The position numbers were made by a program, and so were the translations under genes. From the NCBI RefSeq assembly GCF_014197105.1, contig NZ_JACIEV010000010.1, positions 1 through 64,000 on the forward strand: a stretch of DNA of 64,000 bases, in the 5' to 3' direction. The stretch is from Sphingomonas jinjuensis (GTDB lineage Bacteria > Pseudomonadota > Alphaproteobacteria > Sphingomonadales > Sphingomonadaceae). This document shows positions 42,002 through 50,290 of the stretch, piece by piece. Numbering within the stretch: position 1 is the stretch's first letter; the number at the start of each line of letters is the position of its first letter. The notes below the pieces were generated by a model that was given only the letters and a program-made list of their open reading frames with translations, made no database searches and was not told where the DNA came from.

Positions 42002-42643
42002 ATGGTGGCCTGGTTCCAGGCGCTGATGCCCAAACAGGGGCGCTTTTTCGAGCAGTTCGAGGCTCACGCCGCCACGCTGGTGGCGGGGGCCAACGCGCTG
42101 CAACGGCTGTTTGCCGGCAACAGCGACATTCCGGCGCTGATCGCCGAGATCGTCGACCGCGAGCATGAGGCCGACGACATCACCCGCGACGTCCTTCAGG
42201 ACGTGCGCCGCGTATTCGTCACGCCGTTCGACCGGTCGGCAATCACCGATCTAATCGGGGTCATGGACGATTCGATCGACCAGATGAACCAGACCGCCAA
42301 GACGATCGAGCTCTACGGCGTCACGACGTTCGAGCCCGAGATGCGCGCGATGGTCGAGATCACCGTCGAGTGCGCCAAGGTGACCGAAGAGGCGATCCCG
42401 CTACTCCGTTCGCTCGGCAACAACGACGTGCGCCTTCATGCGCTGACCGCTCGGCTCGTCGAACTGGAGGGCAAGGCCGACGATTATCACGCCGCGGGTC
42501 TTCGCGCGCTGTTCGTCGCCAACCGCGACAAGCCGATGGATTTCATGGTCGGGCGCGAGCTCTACAGCCATCTGGAGCGCATCGTCGACCGCTTCGAGGA
42601 CATCGCTAACGAGATCCAGGGTCTCGTGATCGATCACGCCTGA
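42002..42643 (+). CDS. DUF47 (PhoU-like) phosphate transport accessory protein
   Basis: A 213-residue all-helical cytosolic protein of the PhoU-related DUF47 family. Acidic metal-binding motifs are visible as DREHEADDITRDV (about 52-64), DRSAITDLIGVMDDSIDQMN (about 77-96) and ERIVDRFEDIANEI near the end. DUF47 proteins sit next to Pit transporters and are thought to modulate them. AGGGG precedes the ATG. It ends one base before the transporter start. Confidence 0.92.
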   Translation: MVAWFQALMPKQGRFFEQFEAHAATLVAGANALQRLFAGNSDIPALIAEIVDREHEADDITRDVLQDVRRVFVTPFDRSAITDLIGVMDDSIDQMNQTAKTIELYGVTTFEPEMRAMVEITVECAKVTEEAIPLLRSLGNNDVRLHALTARLVELEGKADDYHAAGLRALFVANRDKPMDFMVGRELYSHLERIVDRFEDIANEIQGLVIDHA

Positions 42644-42644
42644 G

Positions 42645-43646
42645 ATGACACTCTCGCTGACCGCCCTTGTCGCGCTGATCGGCGTGGCATTGCTGTTCGA
42701 CTTCCTCAACGGCCTGCACGACGCGGCGAACTCGATCGCCACGGTGGTGTCGACGCGCGTGCTGAAGCCGCACCATGCGGTGCTCTGGGCCGCCTTCTTC
42801 AACTTCATCGCCTTCGCCGTCTTCGGACTCCATGTCGCCCAGACGGTGGGCAAGGGCATCGTCGATGCCAACATCATCGATGCGCAGGTGATCTTCGGCG
42901 CCTTGATCGGCGCGATCACCTGGAACATCATCACCTGGCAGTTCGGCATTCCTTCCTCGTCCAGCCATGCGCTGATCGGCGGGCTGTTGGGTGCCGGTAT
43001 TTCCAAGGCCGGGTTCGACGCGGTGGTGTGGGTCGGGGTTACCAAGACGGTGGCGGCGATCTTCCTGTCGCCTGCGATCGGGTTGATGCTCGCGTTGCTG
43101 CTCGTGCTGGCGGTGGCGTGGACCAGCCTCAAACTGACGCCGATGGGCGTCGACAAGCGCTTCCGAAAGCTCCAGCTCGTCTCGGCCGCGCTCTACAGCC
43201 TCGGCCATGGCGGTAACGACGCGCAGAAGACGATGGGGATCATCGCGGTGCTGCTCTACTCCCAGGGCATGCTCGGCGGCGAGTTCCACGTGCCCTTCTG
43301 GGTCGTCATTTCGTGCCAGGCGGCGATGGCGCTCGGCACCATGTCGGGCGGTTGGAAAATCGTCCACACCATGGGCTCGAAGATCACCCGGCTGACCCCG
43401 GCGCAGGGGTTCTGCGCGGAGACGGGCGGCGCGATCACGCTGTTCATGGCGACGATGGGCGGCATTCCCGTGTCGTCGACGCACACCATCACCGGCGCGA
43501 TCGTCGGCGTCGGCTCGGCGCGACGGCTGTCGGCGGTGCGCTGGAACATCGCCAGCCGGATCGTATTCGCCTGGTTCGTGACGCTGCCTGCCGCCGGGCT
43601 GGTGTCGGCGCTGACCTACGAAGCCACGGTGCTGCTAACGGGCTGA
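42645..43646 (+). CDS. pit: Inorganic phosphate transporter, Pit family
   Basis: A 333-residue inner-membrane Pi:H+ symporter. The two inverted Pit signature blocks are GLHDAANSIATVVSTRVL (24-41) and GHGGNDAQKTMGI (about 187-199), with matching SSSSHALIGGLLGAG and SSTHTITGAIVGVG loops. Co-directional and nearly contiguous with the DUF47 gene, so they form a two-gene operon. Confidence 0.95.
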   Translation: MTLSLTALVALIGVALLFDFLNGLHDAANSIATVVSTRVLKPHHAVLWAAFFNFIAFAVFGLHVAQTVGKGIVDANIIDAQVIFGALIGAITWNIITWQFGIPSSSSHALIGGLLGAGISKAGFDAVVWVGVTKTVAAIFLSPAIGLMLALLLVLAVAWTSLKLTPMGVDKRFRKLQLVSAALYSLGHGGNDAQKTMGIIAVLLYSQGMLGGEFHVPFWVVISCQAAMALGTMSGGWKIVHTMGSKITRLTPAQGFCAETGGAITLFMATMGGIPVSSTHTITGAIVGVGSARRLSAVRWNIASRIVFAWFVTLPAAGLVSALTYEATVLLTG

Positions 43647-43650
43647 TCCA

Positions 43651-44109
43651 TCAGCCGGCCGGCCGCTTGCGCTGCAAGCCCGATCGCTTGCATTCCGCCA
43701 CCAGGTCGCCGTGCTGGTTATAGGCCCGGTGGCGGAACGTCACGATCCCCTGATCCGGGCGCGACCGCGATTCGCGCAGTTCGATCACCTCGGTTTCGAC
43801 CCGCACGGTGTCGCCGTGAAACAGCGGCTTGGGAAAGCGCACCTCGTCCCACCCTAGGTTCGCCACCGCCGTGCCGAGCGTCGTGTCGCCGACCGAGATG
43901 CCGACCATCAACCCCAGCGTGAAGCAACTGTTGACGATCCGCTGCCCAAACTCGGTGTGCTCGCGGCAATATTCCTCATCGAGGTGGAGCTGCGCGGGAT
44001 TGTGCGTCAGCGACGAGAACAGGACGTTGTCCATCTCGGTCACCGTCCGCCGGATCGGATGCTGGAACAGCTGCCCCACCGACAATTCGTCGAACCACAC
44101 GCCCGGCAT
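43651..44109 (-). CDS. MaoC-like (R)-specific enoyl-CoA hydratase
   Basis: A 152-residue hot-dog-fold hydratase. The catalytic Asp/His region is recognisable as FSSLTHNPAQLHLDEEYC (31-48), and NSCFTLGLMVGISVG and FHGDTVRVETEV fit the rest of the family. Substrate (crotonyl-, mesaconyl- or other CoA) is not resolvable. Convergent with pit. Confidence 0.85.
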   Translation of the reverse strand: MPGVWFDELSVGQLFQHPIRRTVTEMDNVLFSSLTHNPAQLHLDEEYCREHTEFGQRIVNSCFTLGLMVGISVGDTTLGTAVANLGWDEVRFPKPLFHGDTVRVETEVIELRESRSRPDQGIVTFRHRAYNQHGDLVAECKRSGLQRKRPAG

Positions 44110-44172
44110 CGCCCTATCCTCTCGCTATCGTTGGGCGGGGGCTAGCCGGTCCGGGCACGCAAATCCACCGGC

Positions 44173-45264
44173 TCAGCCGCCGGTCGCGTCACCCGTCGGC
44201 TCGTGGATCGGACAGCGGTTCCGCGCCTGGCGGAAGTCGGCGGAATGCCTGTACGTGTCCTTACGCGCCCGGTTGATGCTACCCAGCGGCCGATGCGCCG
44301 CCAGCCCGGTCCACACGCTGAACCGCGTCTTCTCGTCGATCAATGTGACATTTTTGTCGGACCAGCTGTCCTGATGATCGGCATGGATCATGCCGACGCG
44401 CTGAAAGGGACTGAATTCCTCATCCCATTCCACGGTCGCATCCTCGATCGGCATCGCTTCCAGATCGCGGCACAGCTGGACGCGCAGCTCCCACGCCGCG
44501 TCGATCGACATCATCTCCTGCTGCACCGTCTCGCGGATCGCGTTCGGACGGCCGGCAGGATCGATCGTCTTGCCCTCGAGCCGAAGCTGCTCGCCGGCAT
44601 AGGGCACCAGGCTGAACTTCGCGATAAAGTCGCCGTAGCGGAAGGGCGTAGCGCTGTAATAGGTCTCGCCCAAGGGCTCGCTGTGCGGCGCGCCGCCCAG
44701 CGTGTTGATCGTCGCGCTTTCGATACCGACCGCGCCCAGCGCCGACGAGACGCCGCGCAGGACCGTGGACAGAACCTTCTTCGCGCCTTCCGCCTTGTCG
44801 GTCGTTGCCGCCAGCAGCTTCAGGTTCTTGGCGAACGCCTCTGCGGTCTTGGCTTGGAAAACCTTGCCGTTGACCATGATGAAGTCCTGCGTCCGCCCCT
44901 CCGCGCCGGGCAGCCGCTCGCCATCGACGTCGAGCACCTTGATCGCAAGCCCGCGCGGCAGCGATATGGCGTCATCAAGGATGTCGCCGGCGTTGGTCGA
45001 CATGCGCATCAGCACGGGATGCTCGCCCGGCGTCGCGAACAATCCCTGGGCCAATTCGGGCGCCAGACCCTCGTCGATCGTCAGCCGGCCGCGCAGCAAC
45101 CCATGCGCCTTGGCATGGACCGATCGGACGGCATGGCCATAATCCTCCGCCGTCGTCTCCAGGATCGTGTCGAAGCTTTCGTTGAGCTGCTGCACAGTGC
45201 GCTGCTCGTCGGCCGCGATCTCCTCGACGTCGGGGGTGTAGCGAACGGGGTTGGCGAGCGTCAT
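44173..45264 (-). CDS. Catalase-family heme protein
   Basis: A 363-residue protein of the short catalase-related branch. The distal-histidine block is RSVHAKAHGLLRGRLTI (about 47-63), with MRMSTNAGDI and LPRGLAIKVLDVDG as the following family strands. It is shorter than true catalases (about 480) and lacks their C-terminal part, as in SrpA-like or allene-oxide-synthase-like proteins, which may act as peroxidases rather than catalases. AAGGA precedes the ATG at 45264; the frame is open to 45426 but nothing supports that extension. Confidence 0.8.
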   Translation of the reverse strand: MTLANPVRYTPDVEEIAADEQRTVQQLNESFDTILETTAEDYGHAVRSVHAKAHGLLRGRLTIDEGLAPELAQGLFATPGEHPVLMRMSTNAGDILDDAISLPRGLAIKVLDVDGERLPGAEGRTQDFIMVNGKVFQAKTAEAFAKNLKLLAATTDKAEGAKKVLSTVLRGVSSALGAVGIESATINTLGGAPHSEPLGETYYSATPFRYGDFIAKFSLVPYAGEQLRLEGKTIDPAGRPNAIRETVQQEMMSIDAAWELRVQLCRDLEAMPIEDATVEWDEEFSPFQRVGMIHADHQDSWSDKNVTLIDEKTRFSVWTGLAAHRPLGSINRARKDTYRHSADFRQARNRCPIHEPTGDATGG

Positions 45265-45332
45265 GAGCGGTCCTTCGTGAATATGCCTACAGTCAACGCG
45301 CCGCTGCCCCGCCGGTGCCTGTCGGTACGCTA

Positions 45333-45704
45333 TCAGCCCAACGACAGGTCTTCGCTGCGGACCTGATAATAGCTCCCGACGCGATCGGCATAGGCTTGGT
45401 CGAATACCGGCGCGTTGTTCGCCCAACTCGGCCCGCCCTCCAGCATGCGCCGATCGATGGTGACGACATACAGGTCGCGTACCGGATCGAAGCTCAACAG
45501 CGAGAAGGGCAGCGGATAGAAGCTTTTGCCCATGCCCAGGAAGCCGCCGAGGCTGAGTACCGCATGCGTCACGCGGCCGGAGCCCTTGTGAACCATGAAG
45601 GCATGGACGTGACCGACACTGTCGCCATCGCGGCTCTCGACCTTCATTGCGCCGCTGATGGTTGCCTGGATCAAAATCTGGGTGGGCGCGGCCTCGGTCG
45701 CCAT
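45333..45704 (-). CDS. PRC-barrel domain protein
   Basis: A 123-residue soluble protein with a PRC-barrel core (about 12-95): GAMKVESRDGDSVGHVHAFM, VTHAVLSLGGFLGMGKSFY and PLPFSLLSF. Such stand-alone PRC-barrel proteins occur in many alphaproteobacteria and are often stress-induced; function is unproven. The ATG at 45704 follows a GGAG site. Confidence 0.85.
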   Translation of the reverse strand: MATEAAPTQILIQATISGAMKVESRDGDSVGHVHAFMVHKGSGRVTHAVLSLGGFLGMGKSFYPLPFSLLSFDPVRDLYVVTIDRRMLEGGPSWANNAPVFDQAYADRVGSYYQVRSEDLSLG

Positions 45705-45835
45705 AGCTTGCTCTCCATTAACTACTGGCGGGGGCAACAGGCGGGCGCGGCCCCCGGTTCCATTCGGCGTGACACGGCGCCGCGCGCCCGCACGATGGTT
45801 GAGCGGTCTGGCATGCTGGGCCATAGCCTTGCGCC

Positions 45836-46333
45836 ATGCGCGCAACCCTTCCCCTCATCGCCCTGCTGCTCGTCTCCGGGTGCGTGGCGCCGCCCAAGGC
45901 ACCGCCAGCACCCCGGCCCGTCGCCGTACCGCCTGCTCCGACCAGCGTCGCCCTGCCCCCGCCGTCGAACGATTGGCGCGACTGGCCGGCGTTGCCGGGC
46001 AGCTGGACCTATGCGCCCTCCACCCGCGCCGCGACCTTCGGCGTCGCCGGCCAGCCGATTGCCGCCCGGATCGGATGCAAGGCGGGACAGGTCGTGCTGA
46101 CGCTGCTCGGCGCCCTGCCCGGCGCGCTGACGGTACGGACGTCGAGCACGACGCGGGCGATCGCGCTGGCAGCATCGCCCGCTGGCGAGATCCAGGCCCG
46201 GCTCGCTGCTACCGATCCGCTGCTCGACGCGATCGCGTTCAGCCGCGGACGGTTCGTGCTCGAGCAAGCAGCGCGGCGCTGGGTCCTGCCCGCCTATGCC
46301 GAGGTGGGCCGCGTGATCGAGGATTGCCGCTGA
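45836..46333 (+). CDS. Small proline-rich lipoprotein
   Basis: A 165-residue envelope protein. The lipobox LLVSGC puts the lipid-bearing cysteine at residue 16, followed by a Pro/Ala linker (17-45) and a globular domain with one cysteine pair (GCKAG near residue 80 and EDC at the end). No family recognised. The ribosome site is weak. Confidence 0.65.
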   Translation: MRATLPLIALLLVSGCVAPPKAPPAPRPVAVPPAPTSVALPPPSNDWRDWPALPGSWTYAPSTRAATFGVAGQPIAARIGCKAGQVVLTLLGALPGALTVRTSSTTRAIALAASPAGEIQARLAATDPLLDAIAFSRGRFVLEQAARRWVLPAYAEVGRVIEDCR

Positions 46334-46377
46334 TCCGCGTGACGCGAAGCATCAATGCTCGGCTAAAACATTGCGCA

Positions 46378-46392
46378 TTACAAGACTTGTAA
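46378..46392. promoter_or_regulatory. Palindromic operator-like site
   Basis: TTACAAG-A-CTTGTAA, perfect 7-bp arms with one central base, 77 bp upstream of the strong ribosome site of the next unit. Likely a binding site for a dimeric regulator of that transcript; I could not fit a consensus promoter next to it. Confidence 0.4.
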
Positions 46393-46468
46393 GCAGTCCC
46401 CCGGTGTCACACATTGGTGGTGCCTGGAAACGGGCACTGGCTATCAACAAGCGAAAGGAGGTGATCCG

Positions 46469-46525
46469 ATGTCTCATGGTTCAGCAATGGGGTCGGTTCA
46501 GTTCGTTCGGGGGACTGGCTTCTAA
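46469..46525 (+). CDS. 18-residue peptide with exceptional ribosome binding site
   Basis: ATG followed by 17 sense codons and TAA; the peptide is MSHGSAMGSVQFVRGTGF. The ribosome site AAAGGAGGTGATCC (46454-46467) is complementary over 14 bases to the 3' end of bacterial 16S rRNA, and AGGAGG is seven bases from the ATG. Such a site is far stronger than that of any other gene here, including rpoB. The peptide has no signal or membrane segment. Function unknown; translation itself may be the purpose. Confidence 0.5.
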   Translation: MSHGSAMGSVQFVRGTGF

Positions 46526-46637
46526 CCTCGCCGATCAGCTGCGGGGGGTATTTTCCCCCAATCAACGCAGACGGTTATAGAGGTTCAGAGGCCTCATGGT
46601 CTCCCGGGCTGGAGCTCTCCGGCCGCTGACCATGTTT

Positions 46638-46690
46638 AGGGGTTGTCGGGCGCGTGGAAACGCTGCCCGGCAACCTCTTCTCATTTCTGG
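46638..46690 (+). terminator. Terminator of the structured transcript
   Basis: A long hairpin, AGGGGTTGTCGGGC against GCCCGGCAACCTCT, closed near a GGAA loop and followed by TCTTCTCATTTC. Points in the plus direction toward the convergent DUF1467 gene. Confidence 0.7.
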
Positions 46691-46756
46691 AGCAGGCCAA
46701 ATCGGACCACGCCGCCACGTCGGGCGAGGCTCGACATTCCAGTGCAACGGAGCGCG

Positions 46757-47038
46757 CTACTCCGCCCCGATCTGCCGCCGCCCGAACACATTGATCGTCT
46801 CGGGCGTCAGCCACTCGAAATGGTAGTTAAGCAGAAAAATCGCGAACAGAACGCTGGCGACGATCGTCACGCGGATCGCCACGCGCCCTAGCCGGAAGTC
46901 GTGCGGCGCGCTCTCGGCCTGGCCGGTGACGTAATCGCCCCCCGCCTCATGCGTCGTCCGCACGCCCCAGGGCAGGACGAGGAAGACCGAGAACGCCCAG
47001 AACAGGACATAGATCGCCAGCAGCGACGTCCATTTCAT
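46757..47038 (-). CDS. DUF1467 small membrane protein
   Basis: A 93-residue inner-membrane protein with two helices (about 5-26 and 54-74), matching the alphaproteobacterial DUF1467 pattern: LLAIYVLFWAFSVFLVLPWG followed by GVRT. It is usually found at the end of the nuo/rnj gene string in this group. Its start is eight bases after the rnj stop, so it belongs to the same transcript. Function unknown. Confidence 0.85.
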   Translation of the reverse strand: MKWTSLLAIYVLFWAFSVFLVLPWGVRTTHEAGGDYVTGQAESAPHDFRLGRVAIRVTIVASVLFAIFLLNYHFEWLTPETINVFGRRQIGAE

Positions 47039-47046
47039 CGCTCAGC

Positions 47047-48687
47047 TCACGCGTCGATCAGCAGCACGTCGACGACCGGCTTCTTGCCGGTCCAGCGTGT
47101 CGCCGTCCGCCGTACTGCCAGCCGCAATGCCTCGCGCAGCTTGTCGGTATCGCGCGGCGGCTGACGCATCACCTCGGCAGCAGCCTCGGCGGCTTCCTCG
47201 ATGAACGTCGCACGGTCTTCCTCGACCGGCACGCCGTTGACCCGCACCTGCGGCGATCCGACCAGCTTGCCGCCGCGTCGCGCGATCGCGACCGAGATCT
47301 GGCCGTTCAACGCCAGCTTGCGCCGTTCGTTGATCGTCGTGCCGTCGGCCGGCAGGATCACATCGCCGTCGAGCACCAGCCGCCCGACCTCGACATGGCC
47401 GATCTTTTCCGCCGGCCCCGGGGCGAGGCGAACGAGCGTGCCGTCGGTCTGCACCAGCGTCCGCTCGATGCCTTCCGCCAGGCTGAACCGTGCCTGCTCC
47501 ATCAGATGGCGCATCTCGCCATGGACAGGCAGCAGCGTCGTCGGTCGGATCCATTTGTACATCTGCGCCAGTTCCGGTCGGCCCGGGTGACCCGACACGT
47601 GGACATGCGCCTGACGCTCGGTGACCATCTCGACGCCGCGGCTTGCCAGGATATTCTGGATGCGGCCGATCGCGACCTCGTTGCCGGGGATCTGCTTCGA
47701 CGAGAAGATCACCGTATCGCCCGATTCCAGCGCGATGGGGTGCGTACCCTCTGCGATCCGCGCCAGTGCCGCGCGCGGCTCGCCCTGGCCGCCGGTCGCG
47801 ACGACCAGCAACTTGTTGCGCGGCAGCCGCATCGCCGCCTCGGGATCGAGCGGCTCCGGGAAATTCTTGAAATAGCCGCACGCCTTAGCAACGCGGATGA
47901 TCCGATCGAGCGACCGGCCGGTGACGCACAGCTTGCGCCCCGTCTCCGCGGCGACATCGGCCAGTGTCTGCAGCCGCGCGGCGTTCGAGGCGAAGGTGGT
48001 CACGACAACGCGCCCCCGGGCCTTCGCGATCGTCTCGGCCAGCCCGCGGCGGACGCTCGACTCGCTACCCGATGCTTCGAGATTGAAGACGTTGGTCGAA
48101 TCGCACACCAGTACGTCGACGCCCTTGTCACCGATCGCGGTCAGTGCCTCGGCGCTCGACGGCTTGCCGATCACTGGATCGGGATCGAGCTTCCAGTCGC
48201 CGGTGTGGAACACGCGGCCCGACTTGGTCTCGACCAGCAGCGCGTTGGGCTGCGGGATCGAGTGGGCGAGCTCGACCATCGTCACCGCGAACGGCCCGAC
48301 CTCGAAGCGCTCGCCCGGCTGCACCACGCGCAGCGTGACGCGGCTGGCGTTACCCTCTTCCTCCAGCTTGCCGCGGATCAGCCCGGCTGCGAACGGCGAG
48401 GCATAGATGGGAACGCCCAGGTCCTCGGCCAGATAGGGCAGCGCGCCGATATGGTCCTCGTGACCATGGGTGATGACGATGCCGGCCAGCGCGTCGCGCC
48501 GATCCTCGATGAAGGCGAGGTCGGGCAGGATCACGTCGATGCCCGGATAGGCGGGATCGGCGAAGGTGATGCCGCAATCGACCATCAGCCAGCGGCCGGC
48601 ATGGCCGTACAGGTTGACGTTCATGCCGATCTCTCCCGAGCCACCGAGGGCGCAGAAGAGAAGTTCGTCGTTCTTGGGTGTCGTCAT
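47047..48687 (-). CDS. rnj: Ribonuclease J
   Basis: A 546-residue metallo-beta-lactamase/beta-CASP nuclease that acts in rRNA maturation and mRNA decay with 5'-exo and endo activity. The zinc motif is HGHEDHIGAL (about 74-83); other ligands are in HTGDWKLDP (about 160-168) and the beta-CASP C-terminal HVSGHPGRPEL and LLPVHGEM. Length and blocks are standard for alphaproteobacteria. Confidence 0.95.
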   Translation of the reverse strand: MTTPKNDELLFCALGGSGEIGMNVNLYGHAGRWLMVDCGITFADPAYPGIDVILPDLAFIEDRRDALAGIVITHGHEDHIGALPYLAEDLGVPIYASPFAAGLIRGKLEEEGNASRVTLRVVQPGERFEVGPFAVTMVELAHSIPQPNALLVETKSGRVFHTGDWKLDPDPVIGKPSSAEALTAIGDKGVDVLVCDSTNVFNLEASGSESSVRRGLAETIAKARGRVVVTTFASNAARLQTLADVAAETGRKLCVTGRSLDRIIRVAKACGYFKNFPEPLDPEAAMRLPRNKLLVVATGGQGEPRAALARIAEGTHPIALESGDTVIFSSKQIPGNEVAIGRIQNILASRGVEMVTERQAHVHVSGHPGRPELAQMYKWIRPTTLLPVHGEMRHLMEQARFSLAEGIERTLVQTDGTLVRLAPGPAEKIGHVEVGRLVLDGDVILPADGTTINERRKLALNGQISVAIARRGGKLVGSPQVRVNGVPVEEDRATFIEEAAEAAAEVMRQPPRDTDKLREALRLAVRRTATRWTGKKPVVDVLLIDA

Positions 48688-48769
48688 GGAATTCCTTTGG
48701 TCCCGTTCGATCGGGATCGTGTGGGAAGCGGGCGAGGCGCTCGCAATGGCCCCGGCGTCCGCGAAAAAG

Positions 48770-49555
48770 TCACGGCATCATATGGGCTCGATCGTGCATG
48801 ATCGCCAGTCCCTGGATCGTCAGATCGGGCTCGATGATATCGAAGGCATCGGTGTGCTGTTCGAACAGCGTCGCCAGGCCCCCCGTCGCGATCACCGTCA
48901 CTGGCCGCCCGACCTCGCGTTTCAAGCGCGCGACGAGCCCCTCGATCATCGCGATATAGCCCCAATAGATGCCGATGTGCATCTGATCGACGGTGTTGCG
49001 CCCGACGACGCTGGGCGTCGCCGGCGCCTCGATCGCGATGCGTGGCAGCTTGGCCGCCGCCGTGACCAGTGCGTCGAGCGACAGGTTGATCCCCGGCGCG
49101 ATGATCCCGCCCTTGTAGGCCCCCTGGAAGTCGCTGACGTCGAAGGTCGTCGCGGTGCCGAAATCGATGACGATCAGGTCGCCGGGATGCAGCGCATGCG
49201 CCGCGATCGTGTTGACGGCGCGATCGGCGCCCAGGCTCTGCGGCTCGTCGACGTCGAGCGCCATGCGCCACTCGACCGGCGCTCGCCCGGCGATCAGCGC
49301 GTCGGTGCCGAAATATTTCTGCGCCAGTACCTGGAGGTTGTGCAGTGCCCGCGGCACGACCGTCGCGACGATGACGCCGGTCACGTCCGATCGCTCGAAC
49401 CCCTCCAGCGCCAGCAGCTGGACGAGCCACACGGCATATTCGTCCGCCGTGCGCCGCGGATCGGTCGCGATGCGCCAGCGGCCGCGGATGGCGCGGCTGT
49501 CGTCGACGAGCGCGAAGACCACATTGGTGTTACCGGCATCGATCGCGAGCAGCAT
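48770..49555 (-). CDS. coaX: Type III pantothenate kinase
   Basis: A 261-residue enzyme for the first step of CoA synthesis (pantothenate to 4'-phosphopantothenate). Family blocks are [11 protein letters not shown] (6-16), the potassium- and substrate-site segment [11 protein letters not shown] (about 113-123) and [10 protein letters not shown] (about 135-144). Its start is 12 bases after the birA stop. Confidence 0.95.
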   Translation of the reverse strand: MLLAIDAGNTNVVFALVDDSRAIRGRWRIATDPRRTADEYAVWLVQLLALEGFERSDVTGVIVATVVPRALHNLQVLAQKYFGTDALIAGRAPVEWRMALDVDEPQSLGADRAVNTIAAHALHPGDLIVIDFGTATTFDVSDFQGAYKGGIIAPGINLSLDALVTAAAKLPRIAIEAPATPSVVGRNTVDQMHIGIYWGYIAMIEGLVARLKREVGRPVTVIATGGLATLFEQHTDAFDIIEPDLTIQGLAIMHDRAHMMP

Positions 49556-49567
49556 CTGCCGTCCTTG

Positions 49568-50290
49568 TCAGATCAGGAACACGTCGCCGGCGTGAATGAC
49601 ACGCCGCTCGCCGCCCGCCAAGCGAAGGATCAGCGCGCCATCGTGGTCGAGCCCGTCGAACAGGGCGTCGATCGCCTGGCCATCGGGCAATCGCGCCGTC
49701 AGCGCGGTGCCGATCGGATGCGCCATCGCGAGCCAGCGGTCGCGTATCGGCGCAAGCCCCTCCCAGCGCCAGCGCTGGAGCCACCGCGCGAAAGCCTCGG
49801 CCAGCGTCTCGACGAACACGGCTGGATCGACGCCGACATCGTGAGCGGCAAGGCTGGTCGTCGGCCGATCGGACAGCGCGGGATGCTGCGCCAGGTTGAC
49901 GCCGATCCCGATCACGATCGCATCATCGGCTCGCTCCAGCAGGATGCCGGCAAGCTTTGCGCCGTGGAGCAGCAGGTCGTTGGGCCATTTGATCGCCAAC
50001 CCATCGCTACCGCCGGGAGCAGAACGGAGGAAGGTCCCGACGACATCGCCGACGCTTACCGCGGCCACCAGCGCCAGCGTCGGCGCGGGCGGATCGCTCG
50101 GCCGCAAACGCACCAGCGTGCTTGCGGAGACGTTGCCCGCGGGCGAACTCCAGGCCCGGCCCTGGCGACCGCGCCCCTGCGTCTGCCGGGCTGCGCTCAG
50201 CCACAGTGCCTCCTCGGCACCGGTTCGCGCCAACGCCAACAGGTCGGCGTTGGTCGATCCCGTTTCCTCGACCGAAACAATCCGCGTCAG
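49568..50290 (-). CDS. birA: Biotin--[acetyl-CoA-carboxylase] ligase
   Basis: A biotin protein ligase of about 240 residues that attaches biotin to the carboxyl-carrier protein. Catalytic blocks are VEETGSTNADLL near the N-terminus, GRGRQGRAWSSPAGNVSAS and KWPNDLLLHGAKLAGIL. There is no N-terminal helix-turn-helix, so it is a ligase without repressor function. No ATG, GTG or TTG precedes the conserved ETGSTN block in frame. I propose the CTG at 50290, which overlaps the nuoN stop (CTGA) and has GAAGG about ten bases upstream; starting at the ATG-like internal codon near 50239 would delete ETGSTN. Confidence 0.85.
   Translation of the reverse strand: MTRIVSVEETGSTNADLLALARTGAEEALWLSAARQTQGRGRQGRAWSSPAGNVSASTLVRLRPSDPPAPTLALVAAVSVGDVVGTFLRSAPGGSDGLAIKWPNDLLLHGAKLAGILLERADDAIVIGIGVNLAQHPALSDRPTTSLAAHDVGVDPAVFVETLAEAFARWLQRWRWEGLAPIRDRWLAMAHPIGTALTARLPDGQAIDALFDGLDHDGALILRLAGGERRVIHAGDVFLI

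Larger units (their letters stand above)
46394..46690 (+). ncRNA. Structured transcript of unknown function carrying a strong-SD mini-ORF
   Basis: This 300-bp stretch has no long ORF but dense secondary structure: GTGCC/GGGCAC near 46418-46435, GGGGG/CCCCC at 46544-46559, CATGGTC/GACCATG at 46595-46634 and a final terminator. Between the first and second stems is a 14-base Shine-Dalgarno match and an 18-codon ORF. The order, regulatory palindrome, translated leader, structured body and terminator, suggests a dedicated short transcript, dual-function RNA or leader-type element. I recognise no Rfam family with certainty. Confidence 0.5.
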
